Assembly (NCBI GenBank): GCA_934655755.1
Contig: CAKUHA010000012.1
Span: 1-46,385, forward strand
Source of the DNA: an uncultured Collinsella sp.
Lineage (GTDB): Bacteria; Actinomycetota; Coriobacteriia; Coriobacteriales; Coriobacteriaceae
Length of the DNA stretch: 46,385 bases
Reading direction: 5' to 3'
Shown: positions 35,668-42,520 of the stretch, in pieces
Position numbering within the stretch: position 1 is the first letter of the stretch
Layout: each line of letters opens with the position of its first letter
Program-made: the position numbers and the translations under genes
The notes under the pieces: generated by a model
The model's database searches: none
Told to the model about the DNA's origin: nothing
The model's input: the letters and a program-made list of their open reading frames with translations, nothing else

Positions 35668-36591
35668 ATGTTTTGTGGTAACTGCGGATACAACAATCCC
35701 ACTACCAGCAAGTTTTGCCTAAAGTGCGGCGCGGAGCTTGCTAAGTACATGCCCGGTGGCGTTTCTGCCGCCGCGGCGGCGACGCTTCGCACGCCTGCCC
35801 AGCAGCAGCGTCCCGTGCAGGCTGCGGGTGCGCCTGCGGCTCCGGTTGCACAGCCCGGAATGGGTGCCCAGCGTCCCGGTGCGGCTCCGATGCCGCAGAC
35901 GGGCCGTCCCGGCATGGCGCCTATGCCGCAGCCCCAGATGCCCCAGGCTGGCCGCCCCGCTGCCGGCGCCTATCCTCAGCAGCCGGCGCAGCGTCCTGCG
36001 CGTACGTCGCACAACCGTCCGTCAAACATCCCCGATGCCGGACCCGCCGTGCGTCCCGGTACGCACCCAGCCGCGGCTCCCTCTGCCGCTCCTGCCGGCG
36101 CCAACGGCAACGTGGTGATTCCCCGCGGCCCCGTGGCTGGCGCTAACCAGCCGGCTGGCGCCTACAACCAGCCCAACGCGGTCTACAACCGCCCCAGCAC
36201 GGGCGTGACGGTGCTCGACGAGCTTATGGCGTCCTCGGATCACCCGTCGTCCTCTGAGCTGCCGCGCATCGCCTCCGATGTGCCCCGTTCTGCCTATGGC
36301 CCGCGCATGACGCTTGTCCGCGAGCGCGGTACCCGCTACGAGATCACCGAATTCCCCGCCACGGTGGGCAAGGGCTCGGCGGCAAACGTCCGTATCGAGG
36401 GCAACACCGCCATCTCGCGCGTGCATCTGCTGGTGCGCTACACGGGCCAGTGCTTTGCCGTCGAGGACAAGAATTCCACCAACGGTACGTGCATCAACGG
36501 CAACCGACTTGAGCCCGGCGAGCTCGTTAAACTCAAGAACGGCGACAAGGTCAAGATGGGCAACGAGGTCTTTACGGTCGAGATTCGTTAA
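35668..36591 (+). CDS. Zinc-ribbon and FHA-domain protein
   Basis: This 307-residue soluble protein joins an N-terminal zinc ribbon (MFCGNCGYN...KFCLKCG) to a C-terminal FHA domain (about 213-307). The FHA domain shows ATVGKGSAAN, SRVH and NSTNGT, all intact. The linker is Pro/Ala/Gln-rich, with a GVTVLDEL segment near residue 180 that resembles the TTVLD motifs elsewhere in the island. It directly links the zinc-ribbon family to phospho-Thr reading. The ribosome site is GGAAAGGA. A terminator follows at 36627. Confidence 0.92.
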   Translation: MFCGNCGYNNPTTSKFCLKCGAELAKYMPGGVSAAAAATLRTPAQQQRPVQAAGAPAAPVAQPGMGAQRPGAAPMPQTGRPGMAPMPQPQMPQAGRPAAGAYPQQPAQRPARTSHNRPSNIPDAGPAVRPGTHPAAAPSAAPAGANGNVVIPRGPVAGANQPAGAYNQPNAVYNRPSTGVTVLDELMASSDHPSSSELPRIASDVPRSAYGPRMTLVRERGTRYEITEFPATVGKGSAANVRIEGNTAISRVHLLVRYTGQCFAVEDKNSTNGTCINGNRLEPGELVKLKNGDKVKMGNEVFTVEIR

Positions 36592-36626
36592 CGAATACCG
36601 GTCTTTACAAGGCAAAACATTGCGCA

Positions 36627-36664
36627 AAAGCGGCGGCGGGTAAAAAACTTGCCGCCGCTTTTAT
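36627..36664 (+). terminator. Rho-independent terminator after the 35668 gene
   Basis: A stem AAAGCGGCGGC/GCCGCCGCTTT is followed by a T-rich tract (TTTTATT). It abuts operator site 5. Confidence 0.9.
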
Positions 36665-36677
36665 TGTTGCGCAACAA
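36664..36677. promoter_or_regulatory. TTGTTGCGCAACAA palindrome, site 5
   Basis: This 14-bp perfect palindrome ends 94 bp before the 36772 start codon. The CAACTTT on its right side matches site 1. It begins at the last base of the preceding terminator. Confidence 0.72.
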
Positions 36678-36771
36678 CTTTTGAATTTTTGGGTGGATGA
36701 TTCTAATCGTCAATGGTGTTCGAGCGGACGCGGGATCGAGCCCAGCCGCTCCCTTAAGAAAGGGGAATGAT

Positions 36772-37689
36772 ATGTTCTGTCCTCACTGTGGTTCCCAGCA
36801 GCCCGATGGCGCCGTCTTTTGCGGCAACTGCGGCCAGTCTATGGTCGGCGCTCCTTCCGCGCCTCAAGCGGCTCCCGTCCGCCAGGCCCCGGCTCCGCAG
36901 CAGTTTGCTCCGCAGCCCGCGCCGGCGCAGCAGCCGTTCGCTCAGCCCGCGCCTGCCGCACATCACGGCTTTGGCGACGCCGGCTCCAGCTTTCAGAGCA
37001 CGCTGACGGCGGCTACGGGCTTTGGCAAGCGCTCCCTCGCCATGCTGGGCGGCGCCGTGGCCTCCTTCGTGTGCATGTTCCAGCCGTGGATCGCTATGCC
37101 TTGGATCGACAAGGCGCTCGGCTATGCCGCTAACCAGGCTGGCTCCGATAACTACGGACTCAACCAGACGGCGATCACCTCGGCCAAGGCGCTTGTTAAC
37201 AGCGCGTTCGACATGCCGCATGTGTTTAGCCTCTCCGGTGCGCTGCGCGGCCTTTCTACGGGTGTTAACAATCTGGCGATGCAGATTACCTCGTATGACA
37301 CCTCGGCGGCCGCTCAGGCTCAACAGGCCGCCAGCTCTCTCGGTCTGGTCGCCAATGTCCTCACCATTCTCTTTGTGCTGTGGGTTGCCTGTGTGGTGGC
37401 TATGATCGCCGGCGTTGTGATTAAGTTCCTCAAGAAGCAGGATGTTGTCCTGTTTGCCAGCCTCGGCGCCTCTGCAGTTCTTTCGCTTGTATGCATCATC
37501 GGCGCGCTGGTGGCAAACGGCCAGATTGACGGTGCGCTGACCCAGATGCTCGCGTCGAGCGGCGGTTCGAGCGCTTTTGCCGTCATTACGACCATCAAGC
37601 CGTTCCTGGCCCCGGCATATGGTGCCGTCCTTACGCTGGTCTTCTCGATCGCCGGCTTGGTGAGCGCCTTCGTCCTCAAGGAGGACTAA
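36772..37689 (+). CDS. Zinc-ribbon multi-pass membrane protein
   Basis: This 305-residue paralogue of the 21495 protein has an N-terminal zinc ribbon (MFCPHCGSQ...VFCGNCG), a Pro/Gln-rich linker and four membrane helices. The first is at about 88-108 and the others lie in the last 120 residues. An exported loop of about 85 residues lies between the first and second helix. The ATG has AAAGGGG upstream and is preferred over upstream in-frame starts that lack a ribosome site. Operator site 5 precedes it, and a terminator follows. No enzymatic motif is seen. Confidence 0.87.
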   Translation: MFCPHCGSQQPDGAVFCGNCGQSMVGAPSAPQAAPVRQAPAPQQFAPQPAPAQQPFAQPAPAAHHGFGDAGSSFQSTLTAATGFGKRSLAMLGGAVASFVCMFQPWIAMPWIDKALGYAANQAGSDNYGLNQTAITSAKALVNSAFDMPHVFSLSGALRGLSTGVNNLAMQITSYDTSAAAQAQQAASSLGLVANVLTILFVLWVACVVAMIAGVVIKFLKKQDVVLFASLGASAVLSLVCIIGALVANGQIDGALTQMLASSGGSSAFAVITTIKPFLAPAYGAVLTLVFSIAGLVSAFVLKED

Positions 37690-37748
37690 TTTCGTCGATA
37701 CGCCTGCCGGCGGGCAAGACTCGGCCCCGCTTACAGGAGACTATCGTA

Positions 37749-37777
37749 GGCCCTGCGGATCTTCCGCGGGGCCTTTT
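37749..37777 (+). terminator. Rho-independent terminator after the 36772 gene
   Basis: A stem GGCCCTGCGGA/TCCGCGGGGCC with a 3-base loop is followed by TTTT. Confidence 0.88.
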
Positions 37778-37794
37778 GCTATGAGGTGACAATT

Positions 37795-37804
37795 GTTGCG
37801 CAAC
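37795..37804. promoter_or_regulatory. GTTGCGCAAC palindrome, site 6
   Basis: This 10-bp palindrome lies 59 bp before the 37864 start codon and is preceded by AATT. The right flank CGTTGTT departs from sites 1 and 2, so only the core symmetry is kept. Confidence 0.68.
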
Positions 37805-37863
37805 GTTGTTGGCGGAGCGCGGGTTACACTCTGAGTAACGGAATTGTTGTAAGGGAGAACCTT

Positions 37864-39078
37864 ATGTTTTGCACTAAATGCGGTTCGTACGTGCCCGACG
37901 GCCAGCACTTCTGCACCAGCTGCGGCGCCCCTATGGAGGAGTTTGGGCCCGTTGATGCCGCTCCGGCGCAGCCGACGTACCAGCAGCCTGGTCAGACGCA
38001 GCAGGGCTATGGACAGCCTGCTTCTGTAACGGGCGCCAGCGACTTGCCGCCCTATATGCCGCCGGTCGACGTACCGGGTGCCTATGACATGGGTGCGAAC
38101 GCGCCTGGTCTGCAGCGCCCTAAAAAGAACGGTAAGAAGGCTGCGCTGATCACCGTCGGCGTGCTTGCGGCTATCCTTGCGGGCGGCGGTGCCGGCTATT
38201 ACTTTGGTGTGTATCGCCCGCAGCAGGCCGAGCTCGAGCGCATCGAAAAGAAGAAGGAAGAAGAGGCCGTCAAGCACTCCAGGCACCCGGTGCGCATCAC
38301 GGCGACCGGCATGCAGTGGGATACCGATACCGGCGCCACCAAGCTGCCGGTGCACGTGACGGGAACCGACGTTGACGGCAAGGACGTCGACACGGTCTTT
38401 TACGTCGACAGCGACGGCAACGGTATCAAGCTCATGCAGGGCAGCTACAGCCTTACGGTTGCCGCTTCGCCCCTGGGCGCCGACGGCGAGATTTGGGATA
38501 TCCCCAACGTTTCGGTGAGCATTAAGCTGGGCGACGCGCTCAAAAAGGACGAGAAGCTCGACCTGCGCGAGAATGCCAAGTTTGAGCTCGGCGATCCGGT
38601 GAACGCCGTGGATGTCGAGCCCGGCGAGATCACCATGGCGCAGAATTACGCGCGTCAGGGCGGATGCGACGACAAGGACGAGGCCGATCGCCTGGCCGGT
38701 CTGGCCTCCTCGGCGCGCAACGGCGCGGTCGCGAGCTATAACGCGGCCGTCTCGGAGGCGAGCCGCAAGAGCCGCACCTACGACGGCGATGTGTTTACGT
38801 TCGAGGTCCCCGAGGACTGGGGGAGCGACTGGGACGTCAAGACCTCGCAGGGCTCGTACAGCGGCGTCAAGAACGGCCTGTGGGTTGATTACAAGATTGT
38901 CCACGACGGCTATACGGTGGGAACGCTCATGATCTCCAATCACTACAACTCGGGATTCAACACGATTGGCAAGACGGGCAACGTGGGTAAATCGACTAAC
39001 TTGTGGCTCGGGTCGTACGACTCGCTTTCGGGCGACTCCGACTGGGAGTACATCATCGATTCGATCTACATTAAGTAG
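37864..39078 (+). CDS. Zinc-ribbon single-pass membrane protein
   Basis: This 404-residue protein has an N-terminal zinc ribbon (MFCTKCGSY...HFCTSCG), a Pro/Gln/Tyr-rich linker and a membrane helix at about 93-115. A short basic/acidic helix and two likely exported domains follow. The first (about 140-230) has the strands of an Ig-like fold. The second (about 295-404, beginning YDGDVFTFEVPEDW) is a small beta domain. Neither is recognised with certainty. The ATG has AAGGGAG upstream, with operator site 6 beyond it. A terminator at 39102 ends the unit. Confidence 0.85.
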   Translation: MFCTKCGSYVPDGQHFCTSCGAPMEEFGPVDAAPAQPTYQQPGQTQQGYGQPASVTGASDLPPYMPPVDVPGAYDMGANAPGLQRPKKNGKKAALITVGVLAAILAGGGAGYYFGVYRPQQAELERIEKKKEEEAVKHSRHPVRITATGMQWDTDTGATKLPVHVTGTDVDGKDVDTVFYVDSDGNGIKLMQGSYSLTVAASPLGADGEIWDIPNVSVSIKLGDALKKDEKLDLRENAKFELGDPVNAVDVEPGEITMAQNYARQGGCDDKDEADRLAGLASSARNGAVASYNAAVSEASRKSRTYDGDVFTFEVPEDWGSDWDVKTSQGSYSGVKNGLWVDYKIVHDGYTVGTLMISNHYNSGFNTIGKTGNVGKSTNLWLGSYDSLSGDSDWEYIIDSIYIK

Positions 39079-39101
39079 CCGACGTCTTTTGGCTTGGATG
39101 C

Positions 39102-39137
39102 GGGCTGTGCGTAGGGTTTGCGCACGGCCCGTTTTTT
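39102..39137 (+). terminator. Rho-independent terminator after the 37864 gene
   Basis: A stem GGGCTGTGCG/CGCACGGCCC with a 9-base loop is followed by GTTTTTT. Confidence 0.9.
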
Positions 39138-39176
39138 GTACTGGCGATGCGTGCTGTGAGGGAGTGCCCTTTACAG

Positions 39177-39213
39177 AAAAGCGCCCGTTTCTCTGGTGGA
39201 AACGGGCGCTTTT
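39177..39213. terminator. Bidirectional terminator between converging genes
   Basis: A stem GCGCCCGTTTC/GAAACGGGCGC with a 7-base loop has AAAA on its left and TTTT on its right. It can end the minus-strand 39242 gene and back up the plus-strand terminator at 39102. Confidence 0.88.
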
Positions 39214-39241
39214 GCTTGCGATGAGGCTGTGTCGCTCGGCG

Positions 39242-41728
39242 TTACTCGTCGACGTCGGTGAACTCGGTGGGCGGGACGGAGTCCGTGGAGTCGCCGTAGT
39301 CGTCGGAATCGTCGTAGCTGTCGTCGTAGTCGGAGTCATCGGAGTCGTAGTCCGAATCGTCGGAGTCGTCGTAGCTGTACGACTTGCTGGAGCTGCTCGA
39401 CTTGCTGGACTTGCTCGACTTTTTGCTGGAGCTCGACTTGCTGTCGGACGAGTCACTCGACTTGCTGCCACTCGGATTGGCGTCGGAATCGGTGCCGCTG
39501 ATCTTGGTAGTGAGGACCATGAGCGTCTGCTCGACGGTATCGACCGTGTTGTTGAGGTTGAGCTTGGAGGTGTCAATTGCGTTCTCCGGAGCGGTGGCGT
39601 CCTGGTCTTCCAGGTTGTCGCTGTAGCCCTTGATGAGGAAGGCGCTCTGGTCGTCGAAGTTGTCGCCGTGAAGCTCGCCCTCGGCAGCCTTAAATTCGGT
39701 GCCGTCGTACGTGAAGTACTTAGGCTCGGCATCGTCACCAACGAGGACTGCGGTGTCGTCTGCCACGAGCTGAGGCAGATAGACGTGGTTGCCTGTGTCG
39801 CCGATCATGGTCTTAAAGGTCACAAAGACGTAGCCGCCGTTGGAGGCCTCCGGCGAGCCGCTGTAGAGGTTGACGACCTTCTTGCCGTTGTAGCCCCACA
39901 CGTCCAAGACGTAATCGCCGTTCGAAAGGCGCGTCTTCTTGTTGAAGGACTTCGCCTTGGTCTTGGAGTGGACGGTCACGAGCTCCTCGAGTCCGTCGCC
40001 GTTAAAGTCGACGAGCTGGGCAAACTGGACGCCGCCGATCTGGTAGTCGCTCGAGCCAGTCGAGACGAGCTCGGGCTCACCGTACTTCTTGATCAGGCTG
40101 TTGAGCTTGCTCTTATAGGCCGTGCAGGCCGCCTTGTACGTCGCGTCGTCAATCGTGGCGGGCGCGGAGGTGTCGACGGTGTCCTTGGACGTGTCGGTCT
40201 TTTTGTCCGTCTTCTTGTCGGACTTGCTGGGCTTGGAGCTGCTCGTGCTATCGCTCGACGTGCTCGAATCGTCCTCGGACGTGGAGTCGTCCGTGCTCGT
40301 GGAGTCTTCGCTGGCGTCATCCTTGGAGGTCGTGCTCGAGGAATCGTTGCTGTTGTCCGTGCTGCTCGACGCGTCGTCATCCTTCTTGGGGGTGTTGACG
40401 GTCACGCTCTCGGCAGGCTTCTCGGCGCTGGCGTCGTCCTTCTTGACCACGGTGGTGTTGAAGTTTTGGACCGTGTTGCCCTTGGTGTCCTCGATCTTGC
40501 AGCTGTAGTCGCCGGGCTTGACCTTGCCAAAGTCGCCGATGGTAAAGCCGTCGTCGCCCTTGACCTTGATCTTGTAGCTCTTGCCGCCGTTCTTGGGCGT
40601 GAGAGTCGCGGTGTAGCTGTGGATCACGCGGTCCTTCTTTTTGGGCAGGACCTTGGTGTCGACCGTGCACACGACAGCGTCCTGGCTGCCCGAGGTGATC
40701 TCGACGGCGTTGGCGTTGGGCGTGAGCAGCAGGATGGCTGCCACGGCGGCGCCGGCGGCGACCAGGCCAAGGCCCGCGAAGACCGGCCAGCGGCGCTTCT
40801 TTTGCTGCGGCTGCTGGGGCATGGGTATCTGCGGCTGGGGCTGCGGCTGCGGGATGGGAGCGGCCTGCATGGTGGTGTCGGTCATCTGCTGTTGGGGCAG
40901 GTCGACGACGGTGGCACCGGCCGTGGGGCGTGCCACGCCAAGCGACTCCATGGCCTCGGCGGTTGCCTGGGCATCCTCGTCGAACTCGGCGATGGTGGTG
41001 GGGTCGTCGTTGACGTTGACGAGCGTGGTGGGGTCGTCGGCGACGGCGGCAGGCGCGGCTGCATCGTCGCCGGGGAAGGCGACGGCGACGGCTGCGTTGT
41101 CGTCGGTCTCGAAGATCTCCTCGGCCTCGGCGGCGTCGACGGGCGCGGCGTCGTCGACGATGGGCTCGGCGGCCTGCTCGGGGTCGCCTGCGGGCTGTGG
41201 CTCGGCGGTTTGCTCGGCCGAGGGCTCAACGGCATCCAGGGTGACGACGGTCTCGCCCGGGTCGGTCTGGCCTGCGGGCGGCTCGGCGGTGTCTGCCGTG
41301 GTCTCCGGTTCCGGCTCGACGGCGTCGAGTGTGACGACGGTCTCACCCGGGTCGGCGGGTGCCGGGATAGATGCTTCGGCTTCGGCATTGGCCGAGGGCT
41401 CGACGGCATCTAGCGTAACGACCGTCTCGCCGGGGTCTGCATCGACGGCGTCCAGTGTGACGACCGTCTCGCCGGGGTCAACGGCGGGTGCCGCGGCAGT
41501 CGCGGGCTCGGCCGGAGTTGCGTTTTCGGACGTCGGCTCAACAGCGTCGAGCGTAACGACGGTTTCGCCCGGGTCAACGACGGGTGTCTCGACGGGCGTG
41601 GGCTCAGCAGCTTGGGCCTCGGCGGGCGCCGGAGCCTGGGTTGCCGCCTTGGGCGCTACGGGCGCTCCGCAGCCGGTGCAAAAGCGAGCGTCGTCAGGCA
41701 ACTTCGTTCCGCATTGCGTGCAAAACAT
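39242..41728 (-). CDS. Zinc-ribbon membrane protein with Thr-motif repeats and Ser/Asp-rich ectodomain
   Basis: This 828-residue protein starts with a zinc ribbon (MFCTQCGTK...RFCTGCG). An acidic Ala/Pro region follows, with five near-exact copies of DPGETVVTLDAVEP (DNA 41231-41575), then DDPTTLVNVNDDPTTIAEF. One membrane helix lies at about 313-333. The exported part has a small domain, a Ser/Asp/Lys/Thr-rich stalk, a domain with DFNGDGLEELVTV (FG-GAP or calcium-loop-like), and a C-terminal Ser/Lys then Ser/Asp/Tyr-rich tail. The DDPTTL/DDPTTI and ETVVTL sites resemble the acidic-TT motif of known FHA-pathway substrates such as GarA. It faces the other way from the rest of the right half of the island. 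The ATG at 41728 has AAGGGAG upstream. Confidence 0.88.
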   Translation of the reverse strand: MFCTQCGTKLPDDARFCTGCGAPVAPKAATQAPAPAEAQAAEPTPVETPVVDPGETVVTLDAVEPTSENATPAEPATAAAPAVDPGETVVTLDAVDADPGETVVTLDAVEPSANAEAEASIPAPADPGETVVTLDAVEPEPETTADTAEPPAGQTDPGETVVTLDAVEPSAEQTAEPQPAGDPEQAAEPIVDDAAPVDAAEAEEIFETDDNAAVAVAFPGDDAAAPAAVADDPTTLVNVNDDPTTIAEFDEDAQATAEAMESLGVARPTAGATVVDLPQQQMTDTTMQAAPIPQPQPQPQIPMPQQPQQKKRRWPVFAGLGLVAAGAAVAAILLLTPNANAVEITSGSQDAVVCTVDTKVLPKKKDRVIHSYTATLTPKNGGKSYKIKVKGDDGFTIGDFGKVKPGDYSCKIEDTKGNTVQNFNTTVVKKDDASAEKPAESVTVNTPKKDDDASSSTDNSNDSSSTTSKDDASEDSTSTDDSTSEDDSSTSSDSTSSSKPSKSDKKTDKKTDTSKDTVDTSAPATIDDATYKAACTAYKSKLNSLIKKYGEPELVSTGSSDYQIGGVQFAQLVDFNGDGLEELVTVHSKTKAKSFNKKTRLSNGDYVLDVWGYNGKKVVNLYSGSPEASNGGYVFVTFKTMIGDTGNHVYLPQLVADDTAVLVGDDAEPKYFTYDGTEFKAAEGELHGDNFDDQSAFLIKGYSDNLEDQDATAPENAIDTSKLNLNNTVDTVEQTLMVLTTKISGTDSDANPSGSKSSDSSDSKSSSSKKSSKSSKSSSSSKSYSYDDSDDSDYDSDDSDYDDSYDDSDDYGDSTDSVPPTEFTDVDE

Positions 41729-41797
41729 AAGGTGAGCTCCCTTCTTTTGGGTGTTTCTTTGGTTCGAATCTATGGTACCTGCGGTATAGGGCAAAGT

Positions 41798-41809
41798 TGT
41801 TGCGCAACA
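41798..41809. promoter_or_regulatory. TGTTGCGCAACA palindrome, site 7
   Basis: This 12-bp perfect palindrome lies 69 bp upstream of the minus-strand 39242-41728 gene. Read on that strand it is followed by ACTTTGCCC and TATACC, a possible -10 box, so it may overlap the -35 region. It is the only copy serving a minus-strand gene at this end of the island. Confidence 0.7.
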
Positions 41810-41862
41810 GTGCGAAAAACCCTGCAACGGCGCCAATAGTGATGTTCATGTGTACAGATAAC

Positions 41863-42240
41863 GTCTCGATCTGTAACACCTGGACGGGATTTCAACCTCT
41901 ACCTGTTACAGAACGAGACAGCTCTTCACCCAACACATCAAACATCTCAATCTGTAACAGTAAGGACCCGTTTTGCTCAGTAGATGTTACAGAACGAGAT
42001 ATTGTCCGGACGATGTCTCAAATGTCTAAATCTGTAACATCTGGACGGGAAATTAGCCGGCAACTGTTACAGATTGAGATATTTGGTCTGACTCATTCCG
42101 TTTATCTCAATCTGTAACATCTGCAGACCATTTGGCCGAGTAACTGTTACAGATTGAGATGTTGTCCGGCGGAGGATTCTTCTATCTAAATCTGTAACAT
42201 CTGGGACCGGTTTTGCCCAGTAGCTGTTACAGATTGAGAC
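41863..42240. repeat. Palindromic repeat array D (5 units of 57 bp)
   Basis: Units lie at 41863-41919, 41944-42000, 42024-42080, 42104-42160 and 42184-42240, with starts 80-81 bp apart. Arms follow RTCTMAATCTGTAACA, with the first unit having GTCTCGATC and the fifth ATCTAAATC. Centres are 25 bp with T-rich cores (GGACCGGTTTTGCCC), the same orientation as most of array C. The array lies between the divergent island gene (39242-41728) and the helicase gene. No reading frame is seen. Confidence 0.92.
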
Positions 42241-42520
42241 ATTACCCGGCAGGGGGCCCTGCGCGGCTCCGATATCCCGTCATCTGTGGTTTACGTGGGG
42301 GCATACGGAGTACGGGTATACTAACCCGCGGCGAATCTGCTCCATCGCTTAGGGCCGCCGCGTCTGGACGGCGCGTGATAGGGCTGCCAAAGCGATCGCC
42401 AGCGTGCTGAGCAACGTCCTCTCTGTGCGCACCTGTTTTGTATGTATTAGCGCACTACCAAGCACGCTCGCGCGGCCGCATGCCGTGCCCATAACGCGTG
42501 CAGATAAGGAACAACAACAT
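42241..42520 (+). promoter_or_regulatory. Long leader of the DEAD-box helicase gene
   Basis: This 280-bp gene-free stretch holds a -10-like TATACT at 42317-42322 with a poor -35 (TTTACG, 21-bp spacing). If used, the RNA would have a leader of about 190 bases. Long leaders are common for cold-responsive DEAD-box helicase genes. No defined riboswitch was recognised. Confidence 0.4.

Noticed and set aside
38966..41413. 815-aa plus-strand frame opposite the 39242 zinc-ribbon gene
   Set aside because: The minus-strand frame has a zinc ribbon, repeats, a membrane helix and a ribosome site; the plus frame is a shadow.
14671..41728. Type VII secretion locus
   Set aside because: FHA, kinase and phosphatase genes can occur in such loci, but there is no EssC/EccC ATPase and no WXG100 protein.
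41863..42240. Integron attC sites
   Set aside because: Unit length and palindromy are similar, but the core sites RYYYAAC and GTTRRRY are not present (CTGTAAC and GTTACAG instead), and there is no integrase or gene-cassette pattern.
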